From contig NC_030382.2 of NCBI RefSeq assembly GCF_001625215.2, forward strand, positions 34,024,610 to 34,088,609: a stretch of DNA of 64,000 nucleotides. The letters run 5' to 3'. The position numbers and the translations under genes were made by a program. The notes below the pieces were generated by a model that saw only the letters and a list, made by a program, of their open reading frames with translations, had not been told where the DNA came from and searched no databases. Position 1 is the stretch's first letter. Each line of letters opens with the position of its first letter. Below are positions 12,467 to 25,526 of this stretch, in pieces. Origin of the DNA: Daucus carota subsp. sativus (lineage: Eukaryota > Streptophyta > Magnoliopsida > Apiales > Apiaceae).

Positions 12467-13369
12467 TGTTTAAATGTAATATTTTTTTATTTAATAAATT
12501 TATTAAGTATTATGTTAATATGAACTTTTTTATTATTGTTAAAAGATTAAAATAATAATATAAGGATAGTTTGAGGAATAAAATATTGATATATGAATTT
12601 GGACCAAAATTTAGGTCAAATTGTTATAATGAAAAACTAGCTCGATTTAAATTCATACCAAAATTTAGGTCAAAAACTAAATCTACTATTAGAGGGGGCT
12701 AAATCATAATCATAATCGAGTGATAGGTGCTTAGGATCGTTAATGAATTAAATCATGTCAAACTTTTAAAAAAAATAAAATAAAATAAATTCAATAATAA
12801 AAAGCCATACCGCATCTCTAAGAAAAATTGAGTCGAACAAACATAAAACGGATCATATCGCTGATTAATCTGGTCTTTATAAAGATACAATCAAGCGATT
12901 TGTTGAAATTGATATATATACATGTAGTCTTCGTTAAAACCAGTTTGAGCTATCGATCGTAATTGCAATCCCATATAAATCTTTACCACTAAATCAATCT
13001 CTTGAAAATCTGGCAAATCTAACATCCTGGACATTGAACCACACTAAAACACAACAAAAAAACACACCAAGCTCTCACAATGAGAGAATAAACAAAAACT
13101 AAATAAATTGGGAACAAAACTCACCCAAAAAAGATTTTATCAAACAAAAATACAATCTTGAAAGATAGAAATCCTTACCTGAGGAGGAGTATTATTGAAA
13201 TACAAAAAACAAAACAAAGAAAATAAATGATTTGGGGTTTTCCACCGGTGAAAACCGATGAAAACCCCTCACGATGGCTAGGGAAAATAAAGAAGCTTGA
13301 GAGGATTTTTTTAGGGTTTTGAAGAGAGTGTTTTCAACTTAAATCATGTCAAACTTGATTTTATTTTCT
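12028..13369. other. 5' region of the GH28 gene and AT-rich intergenic DNA
   Basis: The first ~130 bp carry a CT/GA-rich 5' UTR-like stretch. Beyond it lies very AT-rich DNA with a (TA)n tract around 12437-12464. Between about 12830 and 13330 the minus strand contains several good splice-site-like junctions and an AAACCCTAA-like start, but no open frame. It could be a dead gene or element leader, possibly linked to the repeat at 13370-13545. I could not name it. Confidence 0.4.
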
Positions 13370-13545
13370 CAAATAATTTTTTGTCATAAGACTTTCATGT
13401 CATATCGAAATACGATACTGAAAGAATCGAAAAAGATTATTTTATACATAGAAACTTTCATTTAAACTCACAAGAGATTAGATAAAAAAATTTGATGTCC
13501 GAATAAAACAACCGAAAGAATGACAAAATCCGCATAATTAAAAAA
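13370..13545 (-). repeat. Diverged copy of the 25.7/28.4-kb inverted-repeat arm
   Basis: The order of short shared words (GTCATAAGACTTTCATGTC, ATATCGAAATACGATACTG, TTAGATAAAAAAATTTGATG, TCCGAATAAAAC) parallels the outer arms of the element at 25744-28408, where a 'gtccgaaaag' word follows a 'ttatctaacc' word. The similarity is low and was judged by eye. It could be the 3' end of a LINE or an arm of a long-TIR element. Confidence 0.35.
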
Positions 13546-13942
13546 GAAGGGAGAGCTTTCGTTTAAAAAAAATCTGCCAATAACCAAAAATCATGACGAG
13601 ATAGAAAAATATGAACCTGAATATAGATAGTGCACCGAGATGAATCTTAACCGCGAACGAGTTTAACAATACACCGATGGAATTTAACAATACACCTGAT
13701 TGATTAATGATTGAGGAAGAGATTTTTGGAATCATGTGTGCACATGGACAGCGAAGACTAGCGTCTGGCCAAATACGGGACCGGCAGCCCAATGAATAAT
13801 GATACACTACTACGAATGCCAGGCGGGAGTGACTTGACTTCACCAGATCATCATCATACTGGACCCACACTCTTCTTAAAAGAGAGGAGAGATAATGGAC
13901 TCTTAGAGCATCTCCAAGAGTCTCCTTGTTGGCTCCTAAATA

Positions 13943-14175
13943 CTCCCTCTGTTTTTTAATATATGACGTTTGACTTTTTGGCACACACTTTTAAGTGCTT
14001 TGACCGGGTAGTTAAAAATATTATTTTTGAATTTTTTTTTCTGAATAAAAATATACAATCAAAATTTTAATTCACAAAAAAAATCAATTAAAAATAATAA
14101 TTTTTACTATGCGGTCAACCCACCTAAAGATACGTGCCCAAGTCAACAGTGTCATATATAAAAAAACAGAGGGAG
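13943..14175. mobile_element. Stowaway-like MITE with TA duplication
   Basis: The ends are CTCCCTCTGTTTTTTAATAT and its complement finishing ACAGAGGGAG, flanked by TA at 13941-13942 and 14176-14177. Ends of CTCCCTCYGT and a TA target are diagnostic of Stowaway (Tc1/mariner) MITEs. It is inserted in the outer GAGCATCTCC element. Confidence 0.85.
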
Positions 14176-14228
14176 TATAATATAAAAAATGTGACTCTTA
14201 GTAATTTAGGACAAAGTTAAGAGTGTAA

Positions 14229-14968
14229 GAGCATCTCCAAGAGCCTCTTTGTTCGCTCCTAAATATAATATAAAAAATGTGGCTCTTAGTAATTTAGGAC
14301 AAAGTTAAGAGTGTAAACTCCAACAATACTCTCTACATCTCTTCTCTATTTCATATTTTATTCATATATTGGGCTCCACTATAACAAAAGAGAGGGAAAG
14401 ATGGAGGTGAATTGGAGGGAAGGATTTTTTTATTGTGAAAAAATAAGTTAGGAGCCATGTGGTGGCTCTTAGAGCAGCAGCAACGGAGGGTCACTTGGTG
14501 TCTTGGGACGCGCAAACTGTCTTAGCTATATAGAAATGACCCTGGACAACCTTGAATGAATAAGAAGGAAGTGGCACGGTGCCTCTTCACCGTCCCTGGC
14601 CACTTTGGTTTCTTTAGTTTTTTATTAATCAATTGTTCACTTAAGTTCGGCTGAATTACTGCAATGCGGGACCCATGAAGTTAAAAAGAATTTTATTAAA
14701 AGAAGTGAAACGGGCTCAGCATTGGAGGCACGAGACCATTTTATTTCACAGAACCTCTTTTGCTTACGTGGCTTTTGCGTGGGGTCAGAAAGTAAAGAAA
14801 GTAACCCCAAGCACTGTGGGTGCTCTTAACTTTGAGGAGAGAGGAGAGAGAAACAAGAGACTCTTAGTGATTTAAGGGCCACTTAAGAGTCTCTTGGAGC
14901 AACATTTTTCCTCTCCCTTCTCAAATCTCAAGTTAGGAGCCTAAATGAAGAGTCTCTTGGAGATGCTC
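14229..14968. mobile_element. Inner GAGCATCTCC MITE copy, TAA-flanked
   Basis: The left end GAGCATCTCCAAGAGCCTC follows TAA (14226-14228). The right end ...TCTTGGAGATGCTC precedes TAA (14969-14971). It is the same family as its host element and is itself interrupted at 14472-14825. Confidence 0.7.
14472..14825. mobile_element. 354-bp GAGCA-ended MITE, third nesting level
   Basis: It begins GAGCAGCAGCAACGG and ends ...CACTGTGGGTGCTC, flanked by TTA at 14469-14471 and 14826-14828. The ends resemble but are distinct from the GAGCATCTCC family around it. It interrupts the inner copy, whose halves resume on both sides. Confidence 0.65.
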
Positions 14969-15362
14969 TAAACTCCAACAATACTCTATACATCTCTTAT
15001 CTATTTCATATTTTATTCATATATTGGGCTCCACTATAACAAAAGAGAGGGAAAGATGGAGGTTGATTGGAGGGAAGGATTTTTTTATTGTGAAAAAATA
15101 AGTTAGGAGCCATGTGGTGGCTCTTAACTTTGAGGAGAGAGAAACAAAAGGCTCTTAAGATTTAAGAGCCACCTAAGAGTCTCTTGGAGCAACATTTTGC
15201 TTCTCCCTCCTCAAATCTCAAGTTAGGAGCCTAAATGAAGAGCCTCTTGGATATGCTCTTAGTGTTTTTAAGAGCCAAGAGTCTATTGGAGCTCTATATT
15301 TTTCCATGCTCTTAATTTTTAGTCTTAAGAGCCAATTTAAGAGACTATTGGAGATGCTCTTA

Positions 15363-15674
15363 CTCCCTCACTCCCAATCAATTCTATACAGTTTTCTTTT
15401 TGGGACGTCCCATCATTTTTATACATTCCAAATATAGTAACTTTTAATAATATAAAACACTATTACACCCACTTTCTTCTTCCACTATTTCCATTCTATA
15501 ATAATATAAAAACTATTACACTCACTATTTTCCTCCACTATCTCAAATCTATCATTAAATATAAATGGGTCTCACCACTTTATTCACTTTTCTTCTCACT
15601 TTACTCACTTTTTGCACTTTTTCTTGGTCTCCGTATCCAAACCAAATGTATACAATCTACCGGGACGGAGGGAG
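15363..15674. mobile_element. Stowaway-like MITE
   Basis: The left end is CTCCCTCACTCCCAATC and the right end is ...CTACCGGGACGGAGGGAG, flanked by TA at 15361-15362 and 15675-15676. The body includes the subterminal inverted pair around GTATACAATCTACC / CTATACAG. Non-coding. Confidence 0.8.
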
Positions 15675-15935
15675 TAAATGATAGTTATTTTATTACTATT
15701 CTAGTGATTATCTAAATCAATAGAACATTTTCAAATCTTTTACCTATTATTTATTTTTAAGTAAACTCTAACTAATAATTATTTAATATTTATGAATAAA
15801 AAATTCATGTCCCTCATTCTTTCTTTTATCTTTTCTCCCTTCTCCCTCAAATTTATTATTAAAATAATAATAGGAAAATAAATATAGGAATTGTTACTAG
15901 AGTTGACAGTAAAAATAAATTATCTAAATCACTAA

Positions 15936-16219
15936 GAGGGGTGTATTGGATTGGGATTTTAAAGCATTTTTTTGCATTCATGAAATCCGAGGGTATTCGA
16001 TTTCATTTCATAAAATGATGGATTTTGTGGCATTCTTCAGTGTATTTTAAGTTTTTTGAAATCCCACCAAATTCAATGGGATTTCGAAGCATTGTACCTA
16101 AATCCTATCAACTCTGCGACATTTCATCAAGAATCCGCAAAAAATCAAAATCCCATACAATCCATTAAAATCCATAGACTAAAAACAATGCATTAAAATC
16201 CCAATCGAATACACCCCCG
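15936..16219. mobile_element. Harbinger-like MITE, sister of the 2252 element
   Basis: The ends are GAGGGGTGTATTGGATTGGG and its complement CCCAATCGAATACACCCCC, flanked by TAA at 15933-15935 and 16220-16222. At about 284 bp it is the uninterrupted form of the family seen at 2252-2947. Confidence 0.8.
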
Positions 16220-17999
16220 TAAGTCTCACTAGCATTCTTTATTTCATATTATTAACATGTCATGAGAAAGGTAAACTGTTAAACTTGCTTCTAGCAACCT
16301 TACTTTACTATTCTCCGAACGGCTTTTCTGAACCTCTGCCTCTTCAATATCGCAAGCTCGGGCTATATCAGATTCTCCCTTTTTTTATAAAATACTATAA
16401 CCTCTGCCTCTTCAATATTGCAAGCTCAGGCTATACCAAATTCCTACTCTTTTTTTTTTTATGAAATACTACTAAATTTTATACTACTTGAAGAGTCTTG
16501 TTCCATTCGGTTACAGATTCAGATTTATAATTTTCAAAATCTCGAAAGTTCACTGAATTTACTTTCTACGTGTCCTCGAATCTCAAGTACAAAACTGCCC
16601 ATTACTTTAGAAAACAAGTTACTCTAGCTCTACATATACGATATACCATTCTATTGCTACGTTGTACTTATTCTGCTTAATTTTTTCCACTCAAAACTAG
16701 ATGATTCTATTCTGGGATCGTTTGACTTAACTTAAAAAAAGTGTTTGTTGAGTGAGGCTTGTTCCTTGTCTTCGCCTCAATTCACCTTGCCAGTGTAAAT
16801 GAAATTATAACAATCCAATTAGGCTTTGATCTAATCCAATAATTTAGTAAACAGAAGAGCTGCAATTTAGTACAGAAGTGACCTAGAAAATGCAGAGGAT
16901 TCCAGAGAAGAATGTAAAACTGTTGAATTGAAAATTGAAGATGGTAGATGCTCCAAAGAAAGCAACAAGATAAAAGAAGCCCACATTATAAACAAACCTC
17001 AACACTTTCTGAAGAATCATCAAGATCGACACAAAGAAATTGGAGGACAGACTTCAGTTCTCAGAAGATGACACTTAAACATATATGAGACCCGAAAAAC
17101 CCATGTGGAAAAAGCATAATCAAGCTGGCAAAAAGCACAATGAGCAGGTCGACACAAGGTTACAACCTCAGTTGCCACTAGTAAACTCCGTACACTAATG
17201 TTGTATGTAGTTGGGGTGAATAAATTTGAAAGGAGTAGATTGAGGTTTGAACTATATCATGGACAACCATTCAAAATCTTTTTTAAATTTTTAACCAAAA
17301 TCTTCCATCCCACCACTTATCATCCTTTATTTTTGCTCATTATATTCTCCCCAACACATGGTATATTAGTATCCTATATACAATAATTGTATAGATTTTT
17401 TACATAAAAAATGTATGAAAGACATAGGTCTATAAATTACTAATATAATAGAATATCATAACAATTTTATGAGATCTAGAAGTTTAGGATTTGAACTTAA
17501 ATGACATGAAGCCTATGAAGTACAAAAGAACATATACTCCCTCTATCCCACTCATATTGTCCACAATCAGATTTCTACCTTAAAATCTTTGTTACAAGTT
17601 TCAATTTTTCAACGGTTTAATCACAGAATGGGATATCAAACACAAGAATAGCAGTTATAAGAGCAATCTATAATAACACTGTTTAAAACACAGTATTGAG
17701 TTAAATTTCATTCATCTAGATACGAGAATTTTAAACAAAGTATCAAGATTTAAACTCTCCTTCCATCTAGATATAACCAACCCTTTTAACAATAAATGAT
17801 GAAAACATAAAACCATGGTGGTCAAAAACACTAGAGCTAAACACAGACTCGTACTGAATTTTCCTTCACTGAAATGTTTCACTTCTTTGATGGCCTGGAA
17901 AAAAGAACAGAAGTTAAACAGCCATTAATTTATTAATTCTTTTGGTGTAGATAATATTTACAATACAATATATATACACATTAACGACAATACAAAAAC
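16220..17999. other. Intergenic DNA with a small tandem duplication
   Basis: No gene seen. A ~70-bp tandem duplication sits at about 16333-16460; each unit contains CCTCTGCCTCTTCAATAT followed by GCAAGCTC. A Stowaway-like left end (TACTCCCTCTATCCC) occurs near 17537 without a matching right end. The last ~400 bp probably include the 3' UTR of the ribosomal protein gene that ends at 18000. Confidence 0.5.
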
Positions 18000-19636
<1,637 letters not shown>

Positions 19637-19691
19637 TTTTGTCTAGCAGCGGCACACCACTCCAGGAAGAAGAAGAAGAAAAGCGATAGGC

Positions 19692-19839
19692 TAGGGTTTC
19701 TTTTTATATGTTTTGGCCCTCTTAGGGTTTGGGTCTTTTTGGGCTTTTTCTGTTCGGAGAAAGGGAACTATTTCTGTTGGGTCGAGGCCCAAGAAAAACT
19801 TTGGGTATTGTTTTTAAATTAGTTGTGTTTGTTTGGGCC
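19692..19839 (-). promoter_or_regulatory. Telo-box and site II promoter motifs of RPL19
   Basis: Reading the minus strand, AAACCCTA is found at 19692-19699 and again as AAACCCTAA at 19722-19730. The site II core TGGGCC occurs at 19786-19791 (minus) and 19834-19839 (plus). Site II plus telo-box is the known promoter signature of plant ribosomal protein genes, linked to TCP-factor and growth-dependent expression. Distances to the ATG at 19636 are about 60-200 bp. Confidence 0.8.
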
Positions 19840-19899
19840 TGTGTAAAAATACGATAAATAAATTTTCGATAAGTTTTGTTGAATAAATAATATTTTCCT

Positions 19900-20225
19900 G
19901 GCCCTGTAATACCAGAGATAGTGTGTGTTTAATTTTTGACAAATGAATTTTCAAGATACACATGTTTTTTTTTTTTAACTAATATGACTTATAAACCGTA
20001 ATTGTGAATATATTATATTGTTTATATATATTATTTGCGCGTATTTGGAGGCTCCTATATATAAAATATAGTTTCATAATATTTTTTTCTGAATAAAAGT
20101 TTCAATATCAAAAAAGATTTAAGAAAAAATAAAAAATAATTATAAAACTATACTTTACGAGAGACTCAAAATGTTAGTCAAAATTTAACGTAAAAAATCT
20201 GCTAACGCAAAATGGGTATAAATAT
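19900..20225. other. AT-rich region with Stowaway-like body remnant
   Basis: Between about 20040 and 20200 the sequence 'tttttttctgaataaaagttt' and its flanks resemble 21430-21597 and the interior of the Stowaway at 13943. Both terminal repeats are missing, so it appears to be an eroded copy. No gene seen. Confidence 0.4.
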
Positions 20226-20401
20226 CAGCACAATTAAGCAAAAATTTAGTAAGTTTTAGGCAAAGTGGGTATGACACTGTACAAGACTTCGAACATCAGC
20301 ACAATTAAGCAAAAATTTACTAAGTTTGAGGCAAAGTGGGTATGATACTATACAAGACATGTACATCAACACAATTAAGCAAAAAGTTAATAAGTTTCAG
20401 G
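20226..20401. repeat. Three tandem copies of a ~71-bp unit
   Basis: Units start at 20226, 20297 and 20367, each opening with CA(G/A)CACAATTAAGCAAAAA and containing GGCAAAGTGGGTATGA; the third copy is partial. The array lies about 340 bp past the stop codon of the ERF gene, so it may be in or near its 3' UTR. Confidence 0.8.
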
Positions 20402-20740
20402 TTTCACATGTCCAAGAATGTAAAAGTGCTACAAACACAGCAATTAACAATGAAATGTATCTGTGGCCTGTGGTGGTTTGGAGCATAAAATAATCAATCC
20501 AACAAATTTCAGTTGTTTAATTAGAGGACGAAACCAGCAGCGCCGCTTTGTTCAAACCTCGGCTACTTTTAAGTACTAATAATACTAGTGAGATGAAAAA
20601 AGGTATTCATTCCAACATGCCTTAGTTATGTTAACGAAGATCATACAATAAAAATTGAAAACAAAAGCTTAAATGGTTTTACAGAAGCAAAATACTTGTA
20701 ATTAGACAAAAAAAGAAAAATCAGTCTTGGCAAAACAAGA

Positions 20741-21789
20741 TCAGACCACATCATCGAAACTCCACAGGTTGATCTCAGCATTTTCCTGCGCAGCTGCTGC
20801 TGCAGCCACCGTTACAGACGAGCCATTAAAATACGGAATCTCGTAAAATTTCATATACGACTCGTACGCCATCAAATCCTCCGTCAGTTTTTGCACTTGG
20901 TTCTCCTCTTCCATAACTCGAGTCTCCCCTGTCCCAACCTTGTTGTGATCATTCTCACAGTTATGAGCCATGTCATTTGTAGAGAACTCGCTTGGAGGAT
21001 CGGATCGGGGTCGGACGAGACAATCATTTGTGACATCCTCGTTCGGAAAGTTAACCTTAGCTTTCTTTCCTCTGATTTTTCGAGCCTCTTTGTCGTAAGC
21101 TCTGGCTGCAGCTTCAGCAGTGTTGAATGTGCCAAGCCAAACACGCACGCCCTTTCTCGGGTCCCTGATTTCAGCTGCCCATTTTCCCCAGGGACGCTGC
21201 CTTATTCCTCTGTACAGATTCTTGCGTTGGCGTTTTACACTTTTTTTCAGTTCCTCACCCCCTGTTTAATCAAAATGCACTCGTCAAACAATAAAACTTA
21301 ATAATTAAAAAAAATTACACCGCAAATTTCTAGTGACAAATTTTGATTTTGGCCTCTCGATCAACTGTGTAATTCACTTCGTAAACTAGTAGTCTTTCCG
21401 GATTGTTAACAATACTTTTTGACACTCTTTTTGAGAACTCTTTAATATATAATTTCATGATATTTTTTTCTGAATAAAAGTTTGATATTTAAACTTTTAT
21501 TTAAAAAAATAAATTTAAAAAGATATAGAACTATATTTTATAGGAGACTTAGAATAAAACAATGAACGTTAGCAAACTCATGGGGCGGAGGGAGTATATG
21601 ATATAGTATCGTATTTTTGTCGGTGAATTCAGAGAAAAAAGTCGAAATTTCGTTACCAGAAATATTATGGCTAGGCTGATGATCTCTTTTAGGACTGAGG
21701 GGTGAGGAGGGCCAGATATCAGAGGAGGATACATACTTGGTGTTACTTCGAGGAGGGATAAAATCACTGATGATTGCACCTCCACACAT
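20741..21789 (-). CDS. Group VII ERF transcription factor (AP2/ERF, N-degron)
   Basis: Two exons on the minus strand, 21657-21789 and 20741-21261 (654 nt, 217 residues), joined in phase 1 by a GT-AG intron. The N-terminus [12 protein letters not shown] is the signature of group VII ERFs. In that family Met is removed, Cys2 is oxidised by plant cysteine oxidases, and the protein is degraded through the Arg/Cys N-degron route in normoxia. The protein therefore accumulates in hypoxia and activates anaerobic genes. The AP2 domain spans about residues 61-118 ([20 protein letters not shown], then [20 protein letters not shown]). A basic segment KRQRK precedes it, and the C-terminus ends LWSFDDVV, a group VII-like tail. 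The start at 21789 is chosen over an upstream in-frame ATG (21894) because Cys2 position is the conserved feature. At 217 residues it is closer in size to the shorter RAP2.3/EBP type than to RAP2.12. Confidence 0.95.
21430..21597. mobile_element. Stowaway-like MITE, right end intact
   Basis: It ends GGGGCGGAGGGAG followed by TA; the left end near 21430 is degenerate. It lies wholly within the ERF intron (21262-21656), between the two coding exons. Confidence 0.55.
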
Positions 21790-21900
21790 CTTTAATTCTA
21801 ACTGTTTGACGAGAATACTTGCGAGTGAAATGCTTGAACTAAAACCAAAGACAGAGTGTTTTAGAATATGGATGAGGGAAATGTGGTAATGCAAGAGGGC

Positions 21901-21908
21901 TTATATAG
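21901..21908 (-). promoter_or_regulatory. TATA box of the ERF gene
   Basis: The minus strand reads CTATATAAG about 110 bp upstream of the MCGG start codon. That leaves room for a ~80-nt 5' UTR. Confidence 0.6.
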
Positions 21909-21909
21909 A

Positions 21910-23018
21910 GGTTTGGAAGGGACAAGGAAAGGTGGTGGATAACACCTATAATTATGAACTTTCATAGTAACCTTTACTAAACGTTTAGGGGACGGCATCA
22001 ACTACAAGTGTTTTTGTTTCGTAATCTTCGATAATTGCATAAATTCTAATTATTTTGTTTGTTCCGATTTTATAAAATTGTTGAATACCAGCAAGTTGTA
22101 GTAGTTAAACCTTATAAACATATTGGAGTATGTAATCTAATCGACTTTATCTTTTAGCATGTAAAAGTTTTGATGCCATGTCGGAGGGATGTTTAGGAAT
22201 TAAGAAGCACATTGTTTCGCAAACTTGTAATTATGAAATCCACGGTATGTAGCCGCAAGAAGAATAGAGTGAAGTGCTGTACATGCAGCACGTTGTACTT
22301 CCCGCAAGTGCTGAAGTACAATATCCTCGTCCCGGTATAATCCACTAGAGACTTAAAACCGGCTGCTGCACAAATGGTTTTCCAGGGGCTGCCGCGAGGG
22401 TTCGGGTTCCTAACATTGTTGCAGCATATAATGTTACGATTTTCTTTTCGTTGCAAGGCGTTGATCGTAAATGTTTTATGTACGTAAATAAAATTTCCGA
22501 CTATCAAAAGCCTTAACTAAAATGTCAATAGACATGTTAAAAATAAAAAATATAATAAATATCTTGAAACCATCATGTTTCAACCATCCTCAAACTTTGT
22601 TTATAATTTTAGTCATGGATAGTTTTATTTCTCGAATCGGTCGGTAAAGAATCTCTAGAAGATTACACATTATTTATAGTCATGTTGAAATCATATATTC
22701 TATTTTAACAATCTGATATATATTAATAACATATTATTTTTAAATTATAATCAACCAATATAATCAATATCGTCGAAACACACCGTCTTATAAATTCGTC
22801 AAATTATACATAATTTCTACATATGTTTTAGAGTAGAAAATATAATTTTATATTCTACCGATTTTAGCTAGGATGGAGAACTCATACCTAAAGCTGGGAG
22901 AAAGATTTTAAACAAGACTGCCTAGATCTCTTGTAAAAAATTTACGATTCTTTATAGCAATTTGAAAACATTTTTTCTTACTTTCGAAGATTATAAGATC
23001 GGTTACATGATTATCTAC
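21910..23018. other. ERF promoter side, intergenic
   Basis: No gene is supported. A minus-strand open stretch at 22193-22507 has a somewhat richer base composition around 22240-22400, but it shows no domain I recognise and no splice or start context. The remainder is AT-rich. Confidence 0.4.
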
Positions 23019-23400
23019 TTATATCTATAATAGCCCAACATGTTCGTGCCAAGCCTCCCTCATGAGCAAATAAATTACCTAGCTCCGAACTTGAGCCTAA
23101 CTCCGAACCTAACTCCTCCTCATACATATAGAAAAAATGTTATTCATGGGACTCGAACCCAAGCCCTCTTACTTATATCTATAATAGCCCAACACGTTCG
23201 TGCCAAGCCTCCCTCATGAGCAAATAAATTACCTAGCTCCGAACTCGAGCCTAACTCCGAACTCGAGCCTAACTCCGAACCTAACTCCTCCTCATACATA
23301 TAAAAAAAAAAATGTTATTCATGGGACTCGAACCCAAGCCCTCTTCATTAAAATTACACCGCTCAAACCACTTGAGCTACACAGGCAATTAATCTTTTTA
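23019..23400 (-). mobile_element. tRNA-derived SINE-like element with tandem duplication
   Basis: On the minus strand a box A-like TAGCTCAAGTGGTTTGAGC (about 23359-23377) is followed by a box B GGTTCGAGTCCC (about 23323-23334). This is the internal RNA polymerase III promoter arrangement of tRNA-derived SINEs. The tRNA-unrelated part, from CTTATATCTATAATAGCCC to GACTCGAACCCAAGCCC, is duplicated in tandem (about 23019-23170 and 23171-23342). The first copy has lost box A. Confidence 0.6.
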
Positions 23401-25497
23401 TTCAAAAGCATTAAACTCATACATTAATACTGTTGTATTTATATTCTTTTTGATATTTATTTATTTGAGTTAAGTTATTATTTCAGGTAAGTCTTATATG
23501 TTTTTTACATGATAGATTAATATCCATAAAATAATTATTTATGTAATAAATTTAAATTTGAAAAAGAATTTGAACAATTGGGCTCAAGCCATGTTTCAGA
23601 TTTCAAAAAATGGATATAATTCATATTTGAATAAAATTGGACAAATCTAACTTAATACTTTAAACGAGTACCGATACAATATAGAGAAATTTAATTCATG
23701 AATGTGAGAAATAAGCACAAAAACTAAGATTTCGGTGAGCATCTTTGAAAAGAAAAATTGATGGACTTTCAACATGGACTATGTCATATTTTTTTTTAAT
23801 TATAAAAGATGACTTATAAAGAGATTACAATATTTTGAAGAACATGAAATAAGATAACTGAAAGAATATTTTTATTTAGATTACATTTTATTTTAAACTT
23901 ATGAATTCAGAATTTGACGTGTAACCAAATCTTTCTGATTTTTTTTTATAGATATAAGAATAGTGACAAAGACATCAAATTTGGTGTTAGAAAATATGTC
24001 TAAATGATGTGATTTTGGTGATATATGAATTTGAAATATTATAACTTGTGATACAAATGTGAATTTAGGGAAATTCTATGTTGTTAATCAAAAGTCAAGC
24101 AAATAATAATAAAACGTGTTCACGAGACCTACTAAAAAGAATTGAGTTATAAATTTTACTTGCTTAAAATAAAATAACACAGAGAAATAAGTTATATATA
24201 TATATTAAAATCTTAAAACTATAATTTTAATATGCCATCCATCAATGTATAACATACGAGTTAAATAAAATGATTCAAACTATAATTAAATTAATTAATC
24301 ATTTACAAATTAAACTAATAAAATATAATTAATTTTGAAATGGATAATCCGACGCGATAAGGTGAAAACTAATATCTGATTAAACAGGAATAGAACAAGA
24401 ATAATTTTTCATAATCCAGAATATCGAACACCTGATTTGATGTTTAACAACTGAACATGATATACTACATTACTCACCCCTAAGAAATAAGAGTATCAAA
24501 ATATTTAAAAATGTGAGTTTGCACAAAACTAAAAAAGTAACTATGCGACTAATTAAACTAAAAACTTCTTATTTTTATGAACTTCATGGTGCCTAACTGA
24601 CATCCACTCTATTTTTGCTATTTGGGATCTGGTTTATAACAATTACATGAAAAATCATTAAAAGTCTTAATCAACAAGCTCAGAAAACTAATGATAAAAA
24701 ATTAATATTTTATAACAAGACAATATTATAACACGCGGTATCAAAGTAATAATCATCTAATATTTTAAATTAACAAAAAAATATATAAGACATTGAAGTA
24801 CTATATAATTGATATGAAAATTAAAAGGGTAAGCTACATCAAACGTGCCGAAATTTTTCGGGTACAATTATAAGGTTAGTAGTTCAATTGATGCTTTTAT
24901 AATAAAGGGTAGGGTCTTTTACATACAATGTATGTTTCAATTATTATTTATACAAGGTGTGTGCAACATATGATATAAAATAATGTGTTGATTGTGTGTC
25001 TATCATATATCACTTAACTATTACACAAACGTACGCTCAAAAAAAGAGAAATAAATATAAAACAACACGGACCACACATCTTCATCTAATCATGATTTAG
25101 GATATCGTAATTCACATATCAAGAACAAGTTTTCATATTGGATGAAATAATTTAATAATTTTTAACAATAAATTACAAATCTTTTTAATGAGGTATAATA
25201 TATTTAAATTCTAAAAGTTTCAGGAGTAATTTCGAATATAATTTTGAACATGTAGATAATATGGTAGTGGCCTCTATATCCTAACGAATTAGAATATAGA
25301 AAAGTCAGTTCAAATGTTGTTTTTGATCCATAATTTTTTTAAATATAGTACATATTATTACTATATATCAATGCTATTAGATTGCAAATGTTACATTTCA
25401 TATTTACATATTCTGTTAAAAAAAAAGACGTAATAGTTATGCTCGAAATAATATGATGACACACGAATATTATTTAAAACACAACAAAAACTAGAGT
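23401..25497. other. AT-rich gene desert
   Basis: No gene, RNA gene or clear element end could be supported until the Helitron-like 3' end at 25498. A stretch near 24185 (TTATATATATATATTAAAA) could be a degenerate Helitron 5' end but lacks the TC dinucleotide. Confidence 0.4.
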
Positions 25498-25526
25498 CCC
25501 GTGCCTCGCACGGGCTTTTATGCTAG
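25498..25526 (+). mobile_element. Helitron-like 3' terminus
   Basis: A 7-bp stem (CCCGTGC, loop CTC, GCACGGG at 25498-25514) is followed 8 bases later by CTAG (25523-25526) and then T. A GC-rich hairpin shortly before CTRR, inserted before T, is the canonical Helitron 3' end. The GTGC...GCAC hairpin is common in plant Helitrons. The 5' end was not located, so element length is unknown and it is presumably non-autonomous. Confidence 0.65.

Larger units (their letters stand above)
13906..15359. mobile_element. Nested cluster of GAGCATCTCC-type MITEs (Harbinger-like)
   Basis: The outer ends are GAGCATCTCCAAGAG (left) and its inverted match ending GAGATGCTC (right). TTA flanks both sides (13903-13905 and 15360-15362). 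Inside lie a Stowaway MITE (13943-14175), a second complete copy of the same family (14229-14968, flanked by TAA) and a further MITE within that copy (14472-14825). Because of the nesting, long direct repeats are present, for example 14317-14471 against 14969-15124. TTA/TAA target duplication suggests PIF/Harbinger. There is no coding capacity; the open frame at 14675-14875 is spurious. Confidence 0.7.

Noticed and set aside
22193..22507. 104-residue minus-strand frame
   Set aside because: No recognised domain, no supporting splice or promoter context; left as an unassigned open stretch.
23318..23390. A functional tRNA gene on the minus strand
   Set aside because: Box A and box B are present, but no acceptor stem or full cloverleaf pairs; a SINE fits better.
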